In this document: positions 47,801 to 59,230 of the stretch, in pieces
Position numbering within the stretch: the stretch's first letter is position 1
Layout of the letters: each line of letters begins with the position of its first letter
Assembly (NCBI GenBank): GCA_022575985.1
Contig: JAKSXM010000263.1
Location: 13,744,001 to 13,808,000, forward strand
DNA length: 64,000 nt
Source of the DNA: Anagrus nilaparvatae
Taxonomy: Eukaryota; Arthropoda; Insecta; Hymenoptera; Mymaridae
Direction of reading: 5' to 3'
The notes under the pieces: model-generated
Databases searched by the model: none
Seen by the model: only the letters and a program-made list of their open reading frames with translations
Told to the model about the DNA's origin: nothing
Translations under genes and position numbers: made by a program

Positions 47801-47850
47801 GGATGAGAAACGCCTATATCATGTCTTGGTTTAATAGCTAAACAGTTAGT
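44838..47850 (-). mobile_element. Decayed Helitron-like element, minus strand
   Basis: Minus-strand coding remnants of a Helitron RepHel protein lie in the right order. The putative 3' end at 44838 reads ...GGGTAATCTAG followed by T, which fits a CTRR end with insertion before T. A motif agactgagcgaagct lies at 44865-44879 and recurs inverted at 56486-56500. The Rep (HUH) endonuclease part and the 5' end were not found, so the left end of the protein is missing. Confidence 0.65.
45137..47850 (-). pseudogene. Helitron helicase (PIF1-type) remnant
   Basis: Reading from 47850 down, an N-terminal block has 'QRHTIHGKHCLRYQSRFNFP', 'IIASIWRANTDFSPI' and 'YYIANYASKGEK' (47763-47389), typical of the region between Rep and helicase. 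'ERDYSAHEVIHLLMSWPLY' (about 47375-47310) and 'RPPELEDLNLINFCKHYRVY' (47175-46777) follow. The helicase has a Walker A region reading GKAGSGKN, with Asn where Ser/Thr is normal, then 'LFIDEMSL', 'LFGDYKQLTPVGD' (46198-45899) and the late motif 'YSITIHKSQGQTIH' with 'GLSRIKSINDLILI' (45559-45137). At least five frame breaks separate the parts. It would have unwound DNA during rolling-circle transposition and is dead here. Confidence 0.8.
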
Positions 47851-47934
47851 TTAATTACTTCTAAGGGTGCGTTAAGTGTATCACAATTATTTTTTGTGAT
47901 AGTAGCGGCTTCTAATAGGATATTTTAGGAACCA

Positions 47935-48069
47935 TTTTATTTTTATATTTATTTATTCAGCGAGTGAGATAATCGATATTTTTTTTTAATAAAATGTTTT
48001 TAAATTTTCTTGAATATTCCTAGATAATAAGAAAATTTTTTTTTTTTTTCGTAAACATCGAAATGTTCC
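47935..48069 (+). repeat. Repeat unit A, interrupted by the fold-back element
   Basis: Starts 'tatttatttattcagcgag' and runs to 'cgaaatgttccatat', where the fold-back element is inserted. It continues at 53264-53304 ('atataaaatttaaaaaaatg', 'gtggagtttatttt'). Complete copies follow at 53305-53480 and 55975-56140. Confidence 0.75.
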
Positions 48070-48613
48070 ATATGAGTCTTTCTTTGCCAAAACAGCAATG
48101 GTGGGCAGGTCGGGTCATCGGATCGGCCTCAAATTTTTCCCATGTTTTTATAACATAAAGATAGGAAAATCCTGAAATTTTTAGCCTACTAGGTCTTAAA
48201 CAGCCCGAGTTATGGCCAATCAAACTCATTAGGCGGCTCTCGACCAGCGTTAGTGCTTTTCGGGAAACTGGTTAAAAATCATAAATATAAGCTTGAAAAA
48301 AAATTCTGAAAGAGAATATATGTTGGGAAACCTTCAGTAAATCCATTTCTGTCATTAGTTTTTCGGAAAAACCCCGGGAAATTCCGGAAAATGGGAAAAT
48401 GCGTTTTAAGAAAAATCGCAATATATCTCATTTGCCGCCATTTTAGTATGGAAAGAAGCTGAGAAAACTATGAATAAATATTTGGCACTTGTGAATAGTT
48501 GGTATTATGTCAATAAACTATCTGTCAATACTAAAAAAACAGTTTATATAACATTCGCTAATAGAGTTAAATCATTACCTAACAATATAAATATAGTAAT
48601 AAATAATGAATCA

Positions 48614-51122
48614 GAGGCCGGGTTGGGGTGTCTCTATCCCGGACATAACCTTCGCTACAGAAGCTGCGTCCGGGAGAATAAGCGACTGGAGGGTGATGGA
48701 TGATCAATACAATGGTAGTGATCATCATTACATCGCCTTCCGGGTATTGGAAGGAAACTCACAACGACCTCCGTACAGGAGGCGCCCCCTGGGTTGGAAC
48801 GTTCCAAAAATGGACGAAGATAGATTCGAAGAGTATCTTCGAATCGAGTCACCGTCCATCCCTGCTTGGCATGGAGGGGCCACAAGTCCCCATGAGGCTG
48901 AAATCTTAGTTAAGAAAGTAACGTCTCTATTATGCGGGGCTTGTGATGCCTCGATGCCTCTCCGCAGGCCCTGGAAAGGGAGAAAGCCAGTGTACTGGTG
49001 GACTCCCGAAATAGCTGAGCTCCGGAAGGAATGCCACAGGACACGACGAAAGGCGCAAAGAGCGCGGGACAGACCTGAGGCTGCCGTGCTTTCTCAGGAA
49101 CACAAGGACGCCAAACACCGGCTGGCCAAGGCCATCCGTCAAAGCAAGGCCCGATGTCTGTGTTCATTACGCGATGATGTAAACAAGGACCCCTGGGGCC
49201 TAGGTTACAAAGTCGTAATGGGCAAGTTAAACCGGGGGTCCGACAACATGATGGACGCGGCGTCGACTGAACGGATCGTCGGTGCTCTCTTCCCTGAAAG
49301 GCCCATCCGGGAAAACCCGGTTGAGGTGATACCCAGGGAGGAAGTGCCGCTGTTCAGCGAAGGCGAGATGGTCAAGGCCATAAAGGCCATGAAAAATGGT
49401 AAGGCGCCGGGGCCGGACGGGATACCAGCGGAAGTGCTCAAAAGAGCGGTTAAAGTAATCCCTGGTATCCTGTTAAACATGTTCAATGCGTGTTTGGTGG
49501 CTGGAGTGTTCCCAAAGCAGTGGAAGGTGGCACGTCTCGTGCTCTTGAACAAGGGCAAGGGAGGAGCCCCGGACTCTCCATCATCTTACAGACCTTTGTG
49601 TATGTTAAATACCATTGGTAAGGTGATGGAGAGTATGCTCCGGGCAAGGCTCAGAAGGGCAATCGAGGAGGGCGGTGGTCTCTCCGAGGAGCAGCATGGC
49701 TTTCGTGAAGGGCATTCCACGATAGACGCCATCCGGCGTGTCGTGGATACCGTAAAGGCTGAGAGGGAAAAGCGGCCTGCAATTCGCAAGGACGTCCTTC
49801 TGGTAACGCTGGACGTCAAAAACGCTTTCAACTCGGCCAGGTGGGATGACATGATCCGGTCTCTCGAGTACGATTTCCAGATACCCAGCTATCTGGGTAA
49901 CGTACTAAAGGATTACCTGCGGGACCGGAGACTGCTCTACGACACGCTCGATGGAAGGCGTGAAAGGGTTTTGAGTGCAGGCATCGCCCAGGGCTCGGTC
50001 CTTGGACCGGACCTGTGGAATGCCTTTTACGATGGCTTGTTGCGCGTCCACCTCCCGGAAGGAGTTTCCCTGATCGGGTACGCCGACGACGTGGCCCTGA
50101 CCATAACTGGCAGGGACATGGAAGTGACCCAGGAGAGGTTGAATCTAGTCATGAGACGGATCAACCTCTGGATGGGCGATCACGGGCTCCAGCTTGCGAT
50201 CCCAAAAACGGAGATTGTACTGCTGATCCGTCGAAGGGTTCCCACCGACTTCGATGTAATTATCGACGACGGCGGAAACCCTCACACGATCCGAACCAGA
50301 ACATCGGTGAAATACCTGGGAGTTCAGCTTGATAACAAGCTGACCTTCTGGGAGCAATTTCAGAGGTCGTGTGAAAAGGCAGCGTCGGTCGCATCCTCCC
50401 TGTCAAGGCTCATGGCCAACATTGGGGGACCCAAACCAGGGAAGCGAAGGCTCCTGATGTCAGTCGTCAACTCTGTCCTGCTTTACGGATCAGAAGTCTG
50501 GGCGAAGACCACAGAAATTGCCAAGTACAGACATAAGATATCGTCTGTACAGAGGCAAGCAGCAGTGAGGATCGCCTGCGCGTACCATACGGTATCGCTC
50601 GAGGCGATCCAGGTTGTTGCTTCGGTGATACCCATCGACCTGCTAGCGTTGGAGCGGAAATTCATCTACGAGAGCGTAGATGAGCGCGAAGTGGCTTCCA
50701 CTCGCGCCCGCTTCAACTCTATGAAAGCATGGAATAAACGATGGAAAAAGAACCAAGAGAAGAATGCTCTATGGACGCGCAGACTGATCTCAAACCTGCA
50801 GGCATGGATGGGACGACAGCATGGGGAGGTGGATTTCCACCTTACCCAGTTCTTAACCGGACATGGGTATTTCCGTGTCATGTTGAGGCATTGGCATAAG
50901 GTGGCAACAGAGGAGTGCTTGCACTGCCCAGGCGAGAAGGATACAGTAGAGCACACATTCTTCGAATGTGTTCGCTACTCGGAGGGGCGCCCGCCCTTCC
51001 CGATTTGGAGGCCGGAGACGGTGGTCCCGGAAATGCTACGGAGTTCCGAAAACTGGAACAAAGTAGCAGAGTACGTAAGGGCCACCTTGTTGAAGAAAAA
51101 GGAGGAGGGCTTTCTATCGTAG
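48614..51122 (+). CDS. R1-like ORF2: endonuclease C-terminus, reverse transcriptase, zinc knuckle
   Basis: The protein copies LINE RNA into DNA at a nicked target. The frame is open for about 836 codons. The first about 45 residues are the end of an APE-type endonuclease ('WGVSIPDITFATEAASGRIS', 'GSDHHYIAFRV'). The reverse transcriptase follows with 'GKAPGPDGIPAEVLK', 'SYRPLCMLNTIGKVME', 'LLVTLDVKNAFNSARW', 'AGIAQGSVLGP' and the catalytic 'YADDVAL' (around 50079). Near the C-terminus is a CX2CX8HX4C knuckle ('CLHCPGEKDTVEHTFFEC'). The ATG at 48606 is part of the duplicated target and not the native start. Missing are ORF1 and most of the endonuclease. Motifs fit the R1/TRAS group. It could still supply a reverse transcriptase if transcribed from outside. 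Confidence 0.93.
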
Positions 51123-51427
51123 ATTGCTCTCCTGTCACTAGGCAGGGGGAAGGCAGCGGCCAGTTGCCTAGGCTGCGCGTCCCAAACTGAAGTTATACCT
51201 GAAAAGGGAGTTCCGGTTTGGGACAAACAAGCGCAGGGGGTTTAAAGTGTGTTTATCCAGTAAGAATCTGGGGCGTAGCCGGCGACCGCGTTCGTCGGTG
51301 GTCTCCCAGTTGTGCACTTTGTGCAACTGGGCGGTCATCGAAATTTGCGGGTCTTTAAGGCCCGCAAACACTCCATGGCTGATGTAAGATTCACATATTT
51401 CCCATAAAAAAAAAAAAAAAAAAAAAA
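48614..51427 (+). mobile_element. R1-clade non-LTR retrotransposon, 5'-truncated, young
   Basis: GC-rich block in AT-rich surroundings. Bounded by the direct repeat TAAATAATGAATCA (48600-48613 and 51428-51441), with a run of about 21 A's at the 3' end (51406-51427) and a 3' UTR of about 280 bp. The 5' end is cut inside the endonuclease domain, as with incomplete reverse transcription. The long frame is intact and the duplication perfect, so the insertion is recent. Confidence 0.92.
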
Positions 51428-53304
51428 TAAATAATGAATCATTAAAGCGAGTCACAAGTGTAAAATATTTAGGAGTAATATACGACCAACATCTAAAATG
51501 GAAAGATCACATACTGAATACATTCAAAAAAACAAGGTATCTGATTTATATAATTGCTAGGCTAAATAATATCTTGAGTTACAATAACCTAATTTCAGTA
51601 TATTACACCTTTTTTCATAGTATAGCCTCATATGGAATTTTAGCATGGGGAAGCGCCTATGGTAACTCAATTGATTTACTACATAAATTACAAAGTAAAA
51701 TTGTAAACGTAATTATTAATAATAAAGAATATAAAAGTAATAAAACTTTAAAGATTCCTATTAATATCCAACAAACTTACTTATTAAAATCACTAATACA
51801 GGATTATCAAATTTTATTATATACTGATTCCTCCTATGTACAGGTTATTACCTACTGTAGGCCTATAATATGTAACATTATTGTATATATTATTTGCATT
51901 GGAAATAAATTATTATTATTATTATTATTTTTTTTTTTTTGAAAATTTTTTTTAACCGAAATCCCATCGATCTGTACGAAAAAAAATTTTGATTTCGGCC
52001 ATTAAGGTCGATTTTAGCTTGTTTTAGAAAAATTTTACATTTTCAATACTTCTTTATTTAATTTTCCGTAAGGGATTAAAATAATTGACTTTTTTGCTTT
52101 CAGAATCGTATAGCCAGGGAAAAAGTAGTCCTAAATAAAAAAAAAAATTACTATTTTCGATGTAAATTAACCAAGTTATGGACAAGTAAAGATACTGTCA
52201 AAAACTACCATTTTTGTACTAATTCCAATTTTAGGCTCTAAACCACATTATAACTTGAAAATTACATAACTCGCTTAAATTTTATCGTAAAAAGAAAAGT
52301 TTTGGATTATTCTCGAGTGTTTTTTCCTTGGCTATTCTTTTATGCAAGAAAAAAATTAGTTTAGTCGATAAAAAGTTTTTTTTTGGTCAAAAACTAATGT
52401 AACATGTTTAAAACTGTTTTTAATTATTATCATTTTTGAACAAAAAAAATAAATTTCTGTCAATAAAATTAATTTTTTTATTGGATAAACGAATAGTCAA
52501 GGAAAAAACACTCGATAATAATCCAAAACTTTTCTTTTTACGATAAAATTTAAGCGAGTTATGTATTTTTCAAGTTATAATGTGGTTTAGAGCCTAAAAT
52601 TGGAATTAGTACAAAAATGGTAGTTTTTGACAGTATCTTTACTTGTCCATAACTTGGTTAATTTTCATCGAAAATAGTAATTTTTTTTTTTATTTAGGAC
52701 TACTTTTTCCCTGGCTATTCGATTCTGAAAGCAAAAATGTCAATTATTTTAACCCCTTACGAAAAATTAAATAAAGAAGTATTGAAAATGTGAAATTTTT
52801 CAAAAACAGGCTAAAATCGACCTTAATGGCCGAAATCAAAATTTTTTTTTGTACAGATCGATGGGATTTCGATTGAAAAAAATTTTCAAAAAAAAAAATG
52901 GCGGCAAATGAGATATTGCGATTTTTCTTAAAACACTTTTTCCAATTTTACGGAATTTCCCGGGGTTTTTCCGAAAAACTAATGGCAGAAATGGATTTAC
53001 TGAAGGTTTCCCAACATATATACTCTTTCAGAATTTATATTCAAGCTTATATTTATGATTTTTAACCAGTTTCCCGAAAAGCACTAACGCTGGTCGAGAG
53101 CCGCCTAATGAGTTTGATTGGCCATAACTCGGGCTGTTTAAGACCTAGAAGGCTAAAAATTTCAGGATTTTCCTATCTTTATGTTATAAAAACATGGGAA
53201 AAATTTGAGGCCGATCCAATGACCGGACCTGCCCACAATTGCTGTTTTGGCAAAGAAAGACTCATATAAAATTTAAAAAAATGCTATTTTTTAAGTGGAG
53301 TTTA

Positions 53305-53480
53305 TTTTTATATTTATTTATTCAGCGAGTGAGATAATCGATATTTTTTTTTATTAAAATGTTTTTAAATTTTCTTAAATATCCCTAGATAGTGTGAAAA
53401 TTTTTTTTTTCTTCGTAAAAATCGAAATTTTCCATATAAAATTTAAAAAAATGTTATTTTTTATGTGGAGTTTATTTTTA
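53305..53480 (+). repeat. Repeat unit B (uninterrupted)
   Basis: Full copy of the unit seen in pieces at 47935-48069/53264-53304: 'tatttatttattcagcgag', 'gagataatcgatattttttt', 'ttccatataaaattt', 'gtggagtttatttt'. It stands directly next to copy A, so the two were tandem before the fold-back element arrived. It shows the empty target site. Confidence 0.8.
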
Positions 53481-53980
53481 CTAGCTGATTGGCCTCGCGA
53501 TGCTCGGCTTAACCAAATAAAACATCTTTTGCATTAATTTATTTATATTTTGATCATATATGTTTAGTTATAATAAATTTAATCATAGGTGATTAAAAAG
53601 CAATTAATTTTTATTTACAAATGGATGAGAACAGAATTAATTTTATACCTCTAAATTTATTAACAAAGAAATTTTATAATAAGTATTAAGAAAAGATTAC
53701 ATGATTATTTATAAATATTTACAACTAATGAGGTATATTTTATAACATTAATAATTATTAATATTAAATAATAATTGAAAATAGAATATAGTAATATTCA
53801 GATTTTTTAACAAAATTTGCAGTTATTTTCATACTGTAGACAATGTATATTTGAATATTTTCAATTTTCATATGCATCACAACTGATATTGTAGACAATC
53901 AATATAAATTTTACTATATAATGAAATTTTCATAATTTTTGTTTGTTGATATAAAAAGGACAGAAAATATCCATTTTACT
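53481..53980. other. Possible Helitron-like terminus and AT-rich spacer
   Basis: 'tactagctgattggcctcg' with 'cgatgctcgg' at 53480-53510 resembles the tactagattacccggg end at 44835, in the same orientation. It may be the 3' end of a non-autonomous Helitron on the minus strand. The rest is AT-rich with no gene. Confidence 0.35.
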
Positions 53981-53984
53981 CCAT

Positions 53985-55330
53985 AGTGAAATTTTTTGTG
54001 TTTTTTTATATATAATTTCATATGTATTTTTTTCATAAAATATACGATAATATAAATTTTTTTCTAACAGTCTCCTGTTTTATAGAAAAGTTGAAATTTC
54101 AAATATTTGTATGCAATAATTGCATTGAGAAAATTTTTATGCAATGATTGCATTAAAATTTTTTTTGTATTTGTCTTGTTTTATAAGAAAATTGTATTTT
54201 TTTATTGACTTTACCAGAAACAATACGCCATTATAAATTTTTTTTAACAGTCTCCTATTTTATAGAAAAGTTAGAATTTCAAACATTTTTATATTATTTT
54301 TGTCTTGTTTTATATGAAAATTGTATCTTTAAATTTTTTTATGCAATGATAGCACTGAAATTTTTTTAATGACTTTAGCCGAAATTATACGCCATTATAA
54401 ATTTTTTTCTAATAGTCTCCTGTTTTATACAAAAGTTGTAATTTTAAATATTTTTATGCAACGATAGCATTGAAATTTTTTTATTGACTTTACCAGAAAC
54501 TATACGCCATTATAAATTTTTTTCTAATAGTCTCTTGTTTTATAGAAAAGTTGTAATTTCAAATATTTTTATACAATGATTGCATTGAAATATTTTTGTA
54601 ATTTCAAAAATTTTAATGCAATGATTGCATTTAAATTTTTTTTTGTATTTGTCTTGTTTTGTATGAAAATTGTATTCTTAAATTTTTTTATGCAATGATA
54701 ACTTTGAAATTTTTTTATTGACTTTAGCAGAAACTATACGCCATTATAAATTTTTTTCTAATAGTCTCCTGTTTTATAGAAAAGTTGGAATTTCATACAT
54801 TTTTATGCAATGATTGCATTGAAATATTTTTGTAATTTCAAAAATTTTTATGCAATGATTGCATTAAAAATTTTTTTTTTTGTATTTCTCTTGTTTTATA
54901 TGAAAATTGTAATTTTAAATTTTTTTATGCAATGATAACATTGAAATTTTTTTATTGATTTTACCAGAAACAATACACCATTATAAATTTTTTTTAACAG
55001 TCTCCTGTTTTATAGAAAAGTTGGAATTTCAAATATTTGTATGCAATAATTGTATTGAGAAAATTTTTATGCAATGATTGGATTAAAATATTTTTTTAAT
55101 TTCAAAAATTTTTATGCAATGATTGCATTAAAATTTTTTTTGTATTTGTCTTGTTTTATAAGAAAATTGTGCTTTTTTATTGACTTTACTAGAAACTATA
55201 CGCCATTATAAATTTTTTTCTAACAGTCTCCTGTTTTATAGAAAAGTTGAAAAATTTCAAATATTTTTATACAATGATTGCATTTAAATAATTTTTTAAT
55301 TTTATATATTTTTATGCAATAGTAGCATTT
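53985..55330 (+). repeat. Irregular tandem array around 'cagtctcctgttttatagaa'
   Basis: The anchor 'agtctcctgttttatagaaa' recurs at about 54068, 54248, 54413, 54528, 54762, 54998 and 55223. Spacing varies between about 115 and 236 bp. Sub-repeats 'tatgcaatgattgcatt' and 'actttaccagaaactatacg' are shuffled between units, so it is a higher-order minisatellite. No coding potential. Confidence 0.85.
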
Positions 55331-55974
55331 AAATTTTTAAATTTAAATATATAAAATCATATAAAAAATGGATATGAGCTGTCCTAAATATGAAAAAATA
55401 AAAAATTCAAAAAATTAGACTCTAAGTCGTTTCTTTGATATTTCTTTTTATTGAATGAATGAAATTAAAAAAAAAAAAAAGTGGCATTAGAAAAGTGTTT
55501 AATAAATACAAAGAAACTTGGTTTTTACATTTTGATACAATCCATTCCGAGATCTGAAGTGATGAAAATGTCCACTTTATGATTTATTTAATTTTCTTAG
55601 CTTCAAACAGTTGTAACTCTGAACCATGAGCTCAAATTAAAAAAAAAAAACGTCAAATGGATAGCATTTTTTCCAAGGAATAATTTGCACTAAACCTCGT
55701 CTCAAAAAACCTCTTAGATCCTGAGAAAAATCAGTTTTAGTGAAAAAAAATGAAATTATTTTGCGTTTTCGACCACTAACTTCTGATATTGATTTCTCGA
55801 AATCATTTAAATATTTTTTAAAAATTAAAAAAAAGTCTGGAGATATTTCTTTAAAGATTACTTTAAAACCACTTTCATGTATTTTCGTCCGTACAATTCT
55901 TCATACATGCGTGTCCAATAAAATCAAAAATAGTCAATTTTTTCAATTATTTCATTTTAATATATATAAGATAT
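55331..55974. other. Spacer; nothing recognised
   Basis: AT-rich with A-runs. A 92-aa frame begins at 55740 and runs into repeat unit C; it has no recognisable family. Confidence 0.35.
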
Positions 55975-56140
55975 TTATTTATTCAGCGAGTGATATAATC
56001 GATATTTTTTTTTTTTAATGTTTTTAAATTTTTTTGAATATCCCCCTTTTCATAATGTGAAATTTTTTTTTTTTTTTCGTAAACATCGAAATTTGCCATA
56101 TAAAATTTAAAAAAATGCTATTTTTTATGTGGAGTTAGTT
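55975..56140 (+). repeat. Repeat unit C
   Basis: Third copy of the unit at 47935 and 53305 ('tatttatttattcagcgagt', 'gtaaacatcgaaatttgcc', 'catataaaatttaaaaaaat'). It is separated from copy B by the minisatellite block. Confidence 0.75.
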
Positions 56141-56169
56141 TTTCTCTATTATTTTTTATCTTGTGTACC

Positions 56170-56505
56170 AAATGGGTTAGAAATTTAATCAGTTTGTCTT
56201 TGTCTCATTTGAGATCATCTGTGAAATTTTGAAGTCAATCGGCAATATTGTTTAAGAGTTTTCGTTTAGAAAAATTTTTAAAAATGTAATTTTTTGATTA
56301 GCATTCAGTCTTTTTGGTATCATTCCGAAACGTGCATACCCAATGAGCCACAAATTTAATCAGATCCTCTTTATCTCAATTGAGGTCATCTGTGAAATTT
56401 TGAAGTCAATTGGCAATGTCGTTAAAGAGTTATCGTGGTTACAAACTCGACATTATTTCGAGGGAATAGACTGAGCTCAGCTCAGAGCTTCGCTCAGTCT
56501 AAATA
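56170..56505 (+). repeat. Imperfect tandem pair and Helitron-like inverted motif
   Basis: Two units of about 150 bp share 'aatttaatcag', 'gatc/gaggtcatctgtgaaa', 'ttttgaagtcaat' and 'ggcaat'. They are followed by 'gagctcagctcagagcttcg' and agcttcgctcagtct (56486-56500), the inverted match of 44865-44879. Such motifs often lie at the ends of Helitron-related elements; here that is inference. Confidence 0.45.
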
Positions 56506-56606
56506 TAATTGCAAGCGTCTAAGCTAATGCAAATTATTTCATTAATTCTGTCTATAATAGTAATTAATAAATAAAATGTTAGTATTATTGTTATATGTAA
56601 AAAAGG

Positions 56607-57233
56607 AAATAAAATGGTTCGGCTTTAAGTTTTCAAAAAATTCCAATTTGCTGGATTTGTTGCAACGTTATCTTGGTAGCTATAATTTTTATTGGAACAG
56701 GTGAAGATTTTAATACAGGTAAGTGCATAATTTTTTATTAAAATTATTAATTTTAAATACAAAATAATAAACATTAATATTTAAATATGGGGTTAATATC
56801 TGAGATAAACACAGAGATAAAAAGATCATTGATTTGTTTATGTGATGCAAGCGACATAGCTGCTTAGGTCTAGTTATCTTTTTCCAAATTAATCAAAATA
56901 TGAATTTATCTTCACCTATTTACTTGTTTATTCACCTAATATTTCTCTGACGCTTCTTTTTCTTGCTGCTTCTCATACACTATTAATGAGTTTTATAGTT
57001 TGCATCGCACTCACCTATTAAAAATACTTATTATAGATATTTATTTATTATTTTTATTTTAAAATTATTTTAGAATTTTTAATTTAAAGTTAATAAATTT
57101 TATAAAAATTATGCAATTATCTGCATTAAAATCTTCGCCAGCTCCAATACAGATTATAAAAAGGAAGATAACGTTGCAACAAATTTAGCGAATTGGAAAC
57201 TTTTGAAGACCTAAAACCATACCATCTCATTTC
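56607..57233. repeat. Inverted repeat, arms of about 120 bp
   Basis: 'caacgttatcttggtagc' and 'tggaacaggtgaagatttta' (56664-56716) pair with 'taaaatcttcgccagctcca' and 'agataacgttgcaac' (57129-57182). The arms are diverged. The loop contains AT-rich DNA and one copy of 'tttatagtttgcatcgc', repeated directly at about 57268. Likely an old MITE. Confidence 0.6.
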
Positions 57234-58440
57234 TTTTCGTTGACATCAGCAGAACAATGAGTTTCATAGTTTGCATCGCCTTTACCTATTATTTACTTAT
57301 TACAAGTATTTACTCTTGAACAGCAACTAACATATTATAAGAAATTTTTGTTTGTTTGGACCTTTTTATTTATTATTATACATGTGCAATTATTTGCTAA
57401 TATTCTCAGCTGTAAAATAATATCTATCTTTATAGTGACATGTTCTGATGAACTATTTAAAAAGAGACAAGAAGAGAAAAGGACAACCTAAAAATTTATC
57501 TGAAAGAGAACTGCAGATTTTAATTCATGAACGGCCCAAATAGCTAATTAAGTAATGCAATAATTGTAAATTATATTTTATAAGTTCTTTTTCGAACAAA
57601 ATTTTATTCTATCTTTCTCTCAAAAGTTCTTCTTTTCTCTGTCTAACCATTTTAGAAACCCGCTATAGCATAAAAAAAGAGATGGTTATTTCATGATTTA
57701 AAAAAAATAAATAAATAAATTAAGAATTTTTTTCTTTTCAGTTTTTAGTTTATAATTAAGGCCTTCAAAAATATAATTCAGCTCAGCTTTATATATTTGC
57801 AGTCTCGTGTATTACTTAAGTATCAAGAAATCCATTACTCGTGTTTTGTTTGTTCTTACGATCAATGTTCTGGAGTTCAAAAGAAATTAGCTATTACACC
57901 ATATATGAGTCTTGTCAGGATTACATGAGACTATAAACATAAAGCCGGACTGAATTATATTTTTGAATCCCTTAGTTAAAAGCTAAAAACTTAAAAGAAA
58001 AAAATTGTTCATTTATTTATTTATTTTTTTTATGTATGTTTGTCTGCTTTAAAAGAAAAATATATAAAAATACCCTGCCAACTAGCTGGCACTAAGGTTC
58101 CTCAAACAATAAGCTTAATACATTAATATGCCACTGACATCACCGATTACAACCATGCAATCATGCATACATTTCTCTCTTAATTCCATAATAGTTGTGA
58201 AATGTTACCGGTTACAATATTTTCAGATATTATTACTTTCATAGAATTAAATGAGGTATTACACACAAAAAAAAAATATTGCAGCCATTTTAATTTTTTT
58301 GTTTTTTTAATTTTGAGAAAAAAATTTTGAAAAAATTCGGTATCAGATCCAAAAAATTACTATAAACGAACTTTCTAAAACTAGTACTCTAATAGAAATA
58401 AATTAGTAGTGGAGAGAAATTTGATATAAAAATCAGTGAA
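57234..58440. other. Intergenic; nothing recognised
   Basis: AT-rich DNA without supported genes or sharp repeats. Confidence 0.35.
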
Positions 58441-58625
58441 AAGTGATGTACAAGGGAAACGCAATTTTTTTTTTTTTTTCGTTTTTAAATGCGTAAGTGA
58501 GTAAGAACCTAAGTTATCTGAAGTACCGGAGGAACGCTTGGCCAAGATATTGGGCAAAAACTGTTTTTTTGGCAAATTTTAAGTAGGTTGCTTCAGGATT
58601 TTGAGATATCTCTGGGTAAAATGAA
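58440..58625 (+). repeat. Direct repeat, left copy
   Basis: About 185 bp with 'gggaaacgcaatttttt', 'gagtaagaacctaagttatc', 'gaagtaccggaggaacgctt' and 'gatatctctgggtaaaatga'. The right copy is at 62060-62245, in the same orientation and nearly identical. The pair encloses about 3.4 kb. Confidence 0.85.
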
Positions 58626-59230
58626 ATTTTAACGATATAGTCTAGTTTTAACTTAGTGTAAAAAAAATTAAAATTTTATTTTATAAAGATATTAAATAAA
58701 TTAGAAATTATTTAAAAATATTGTAAGGATATATTAAAAACATATAGTAAGAATATCATTAAAAGTAAAAATCTTGTCTATGAAAATGATTTTTCATTAT
58801 AAAACAAAGTTCTTGAAATATGACTTTCAGGATTATAAACAAATTAATGGTTTGCATTAAAAACAAAATTTCAGTCATAGATGAGTAGTAAAAATATTCA
58901 TTAACGTGATTTTCCAGGAAATACCTTTTTTTTAAAAGGTTAAAAATGTATACTATTCTTTAATTTTATTTTAATTTTCCACCGATAAAATGGTTATTTA
59001 GGAGCCTGGCAAGTTAAGCAGTTTCTGAAGATAATAAATTGTTATAATATAAGCTAATTATATTTAAAGTACAGCACTGTATAAGAAAAATTATCTATTT
59101 ACTGTAAACTTTTGCTGAAATAAAAATTTACTTAGCTTAGGCCATATAATTTCATCTCACAACATTAGTGGCCCAAAAGTTATAATATATTTATTAGGAA
59201 TTTATACTTTTGCTTAAATTAAATTTTTAC
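58626..59230. other. Spacer between the direct repeats
   Basis: AT-rich. The unit 'acttagcttaggccata...tttcatctcacaacat' at about 59129-59170 is repeated at 60240 and 60527. No gene. Confidence 0.4.

Larger units (their letters stand above)
48445..51929 (+). mobile_element. AT-rich LINE fragment (Jockey/CR1-like), split by a younger LINE
   Basis: The left piece (48445-48613) encodes 'LALVNSWYYVNKLSVNTKKT'. The right piece (51428-51929) encodes 'VTSVKYLGVIYDQHLKWKDH', 'ISVYYTFFHSIASYGILAWG' and 'LLHKLQSKIVNVIINN'. Removing the inner LINE joins the frame across 'INNES'/'NESLKR'. These are the last motifs of a non-LTR reverse transcriptase (the region after YADD). The 5' part is absent, as in a 5'-truncated copy. 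The end is a run of ATT triplets, which points to CR1/L2- or I-like groups more than to a polyA LINE. It is inserted in a T-run of the fold-back arm. Confidence 0.72.
48070..53267. mobile_element. Fold-back element with ATAT duplications, carrying nested LINEs
   Basis: GAGTCTTTCTTTGCC starts at 48074 and its reverse complement GGCAAAGAAAGACTC ends at 53263. Flanking ATAT lies at 48070-48073 and 53264-53267. The uninterrupted target is preserved in neighbouring repeat copies ('ttccatataaaattt' near 53437), which supports a 4-bp duplication. The left arm (48074-48444 plus 51930-52430) matches the right arm (52440-53263) as an inverted repeat once the LINE insertion is removed. Paired blocks include 'ctcgaccagcgttagtgctt', 'ccccgggaaattcc' and 'catcgatctgtac'. 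The element itself is non-coding. Confidence 0.85.

Noticed and set aside
48606..48613. ATG 48606 as the start of the LINE protein
   Set aside because: This ATG lies in the duplicated target site (48600-48613); the element begins at 48614, inside its endonuclease domain.
48655..51455. Many antisense frames of 60-117 aa across the GC-rich LINE
   Set aside because: GC-rich coding DNA has few stops on the other strand; these are shadows of the reverse transcriptase frame.
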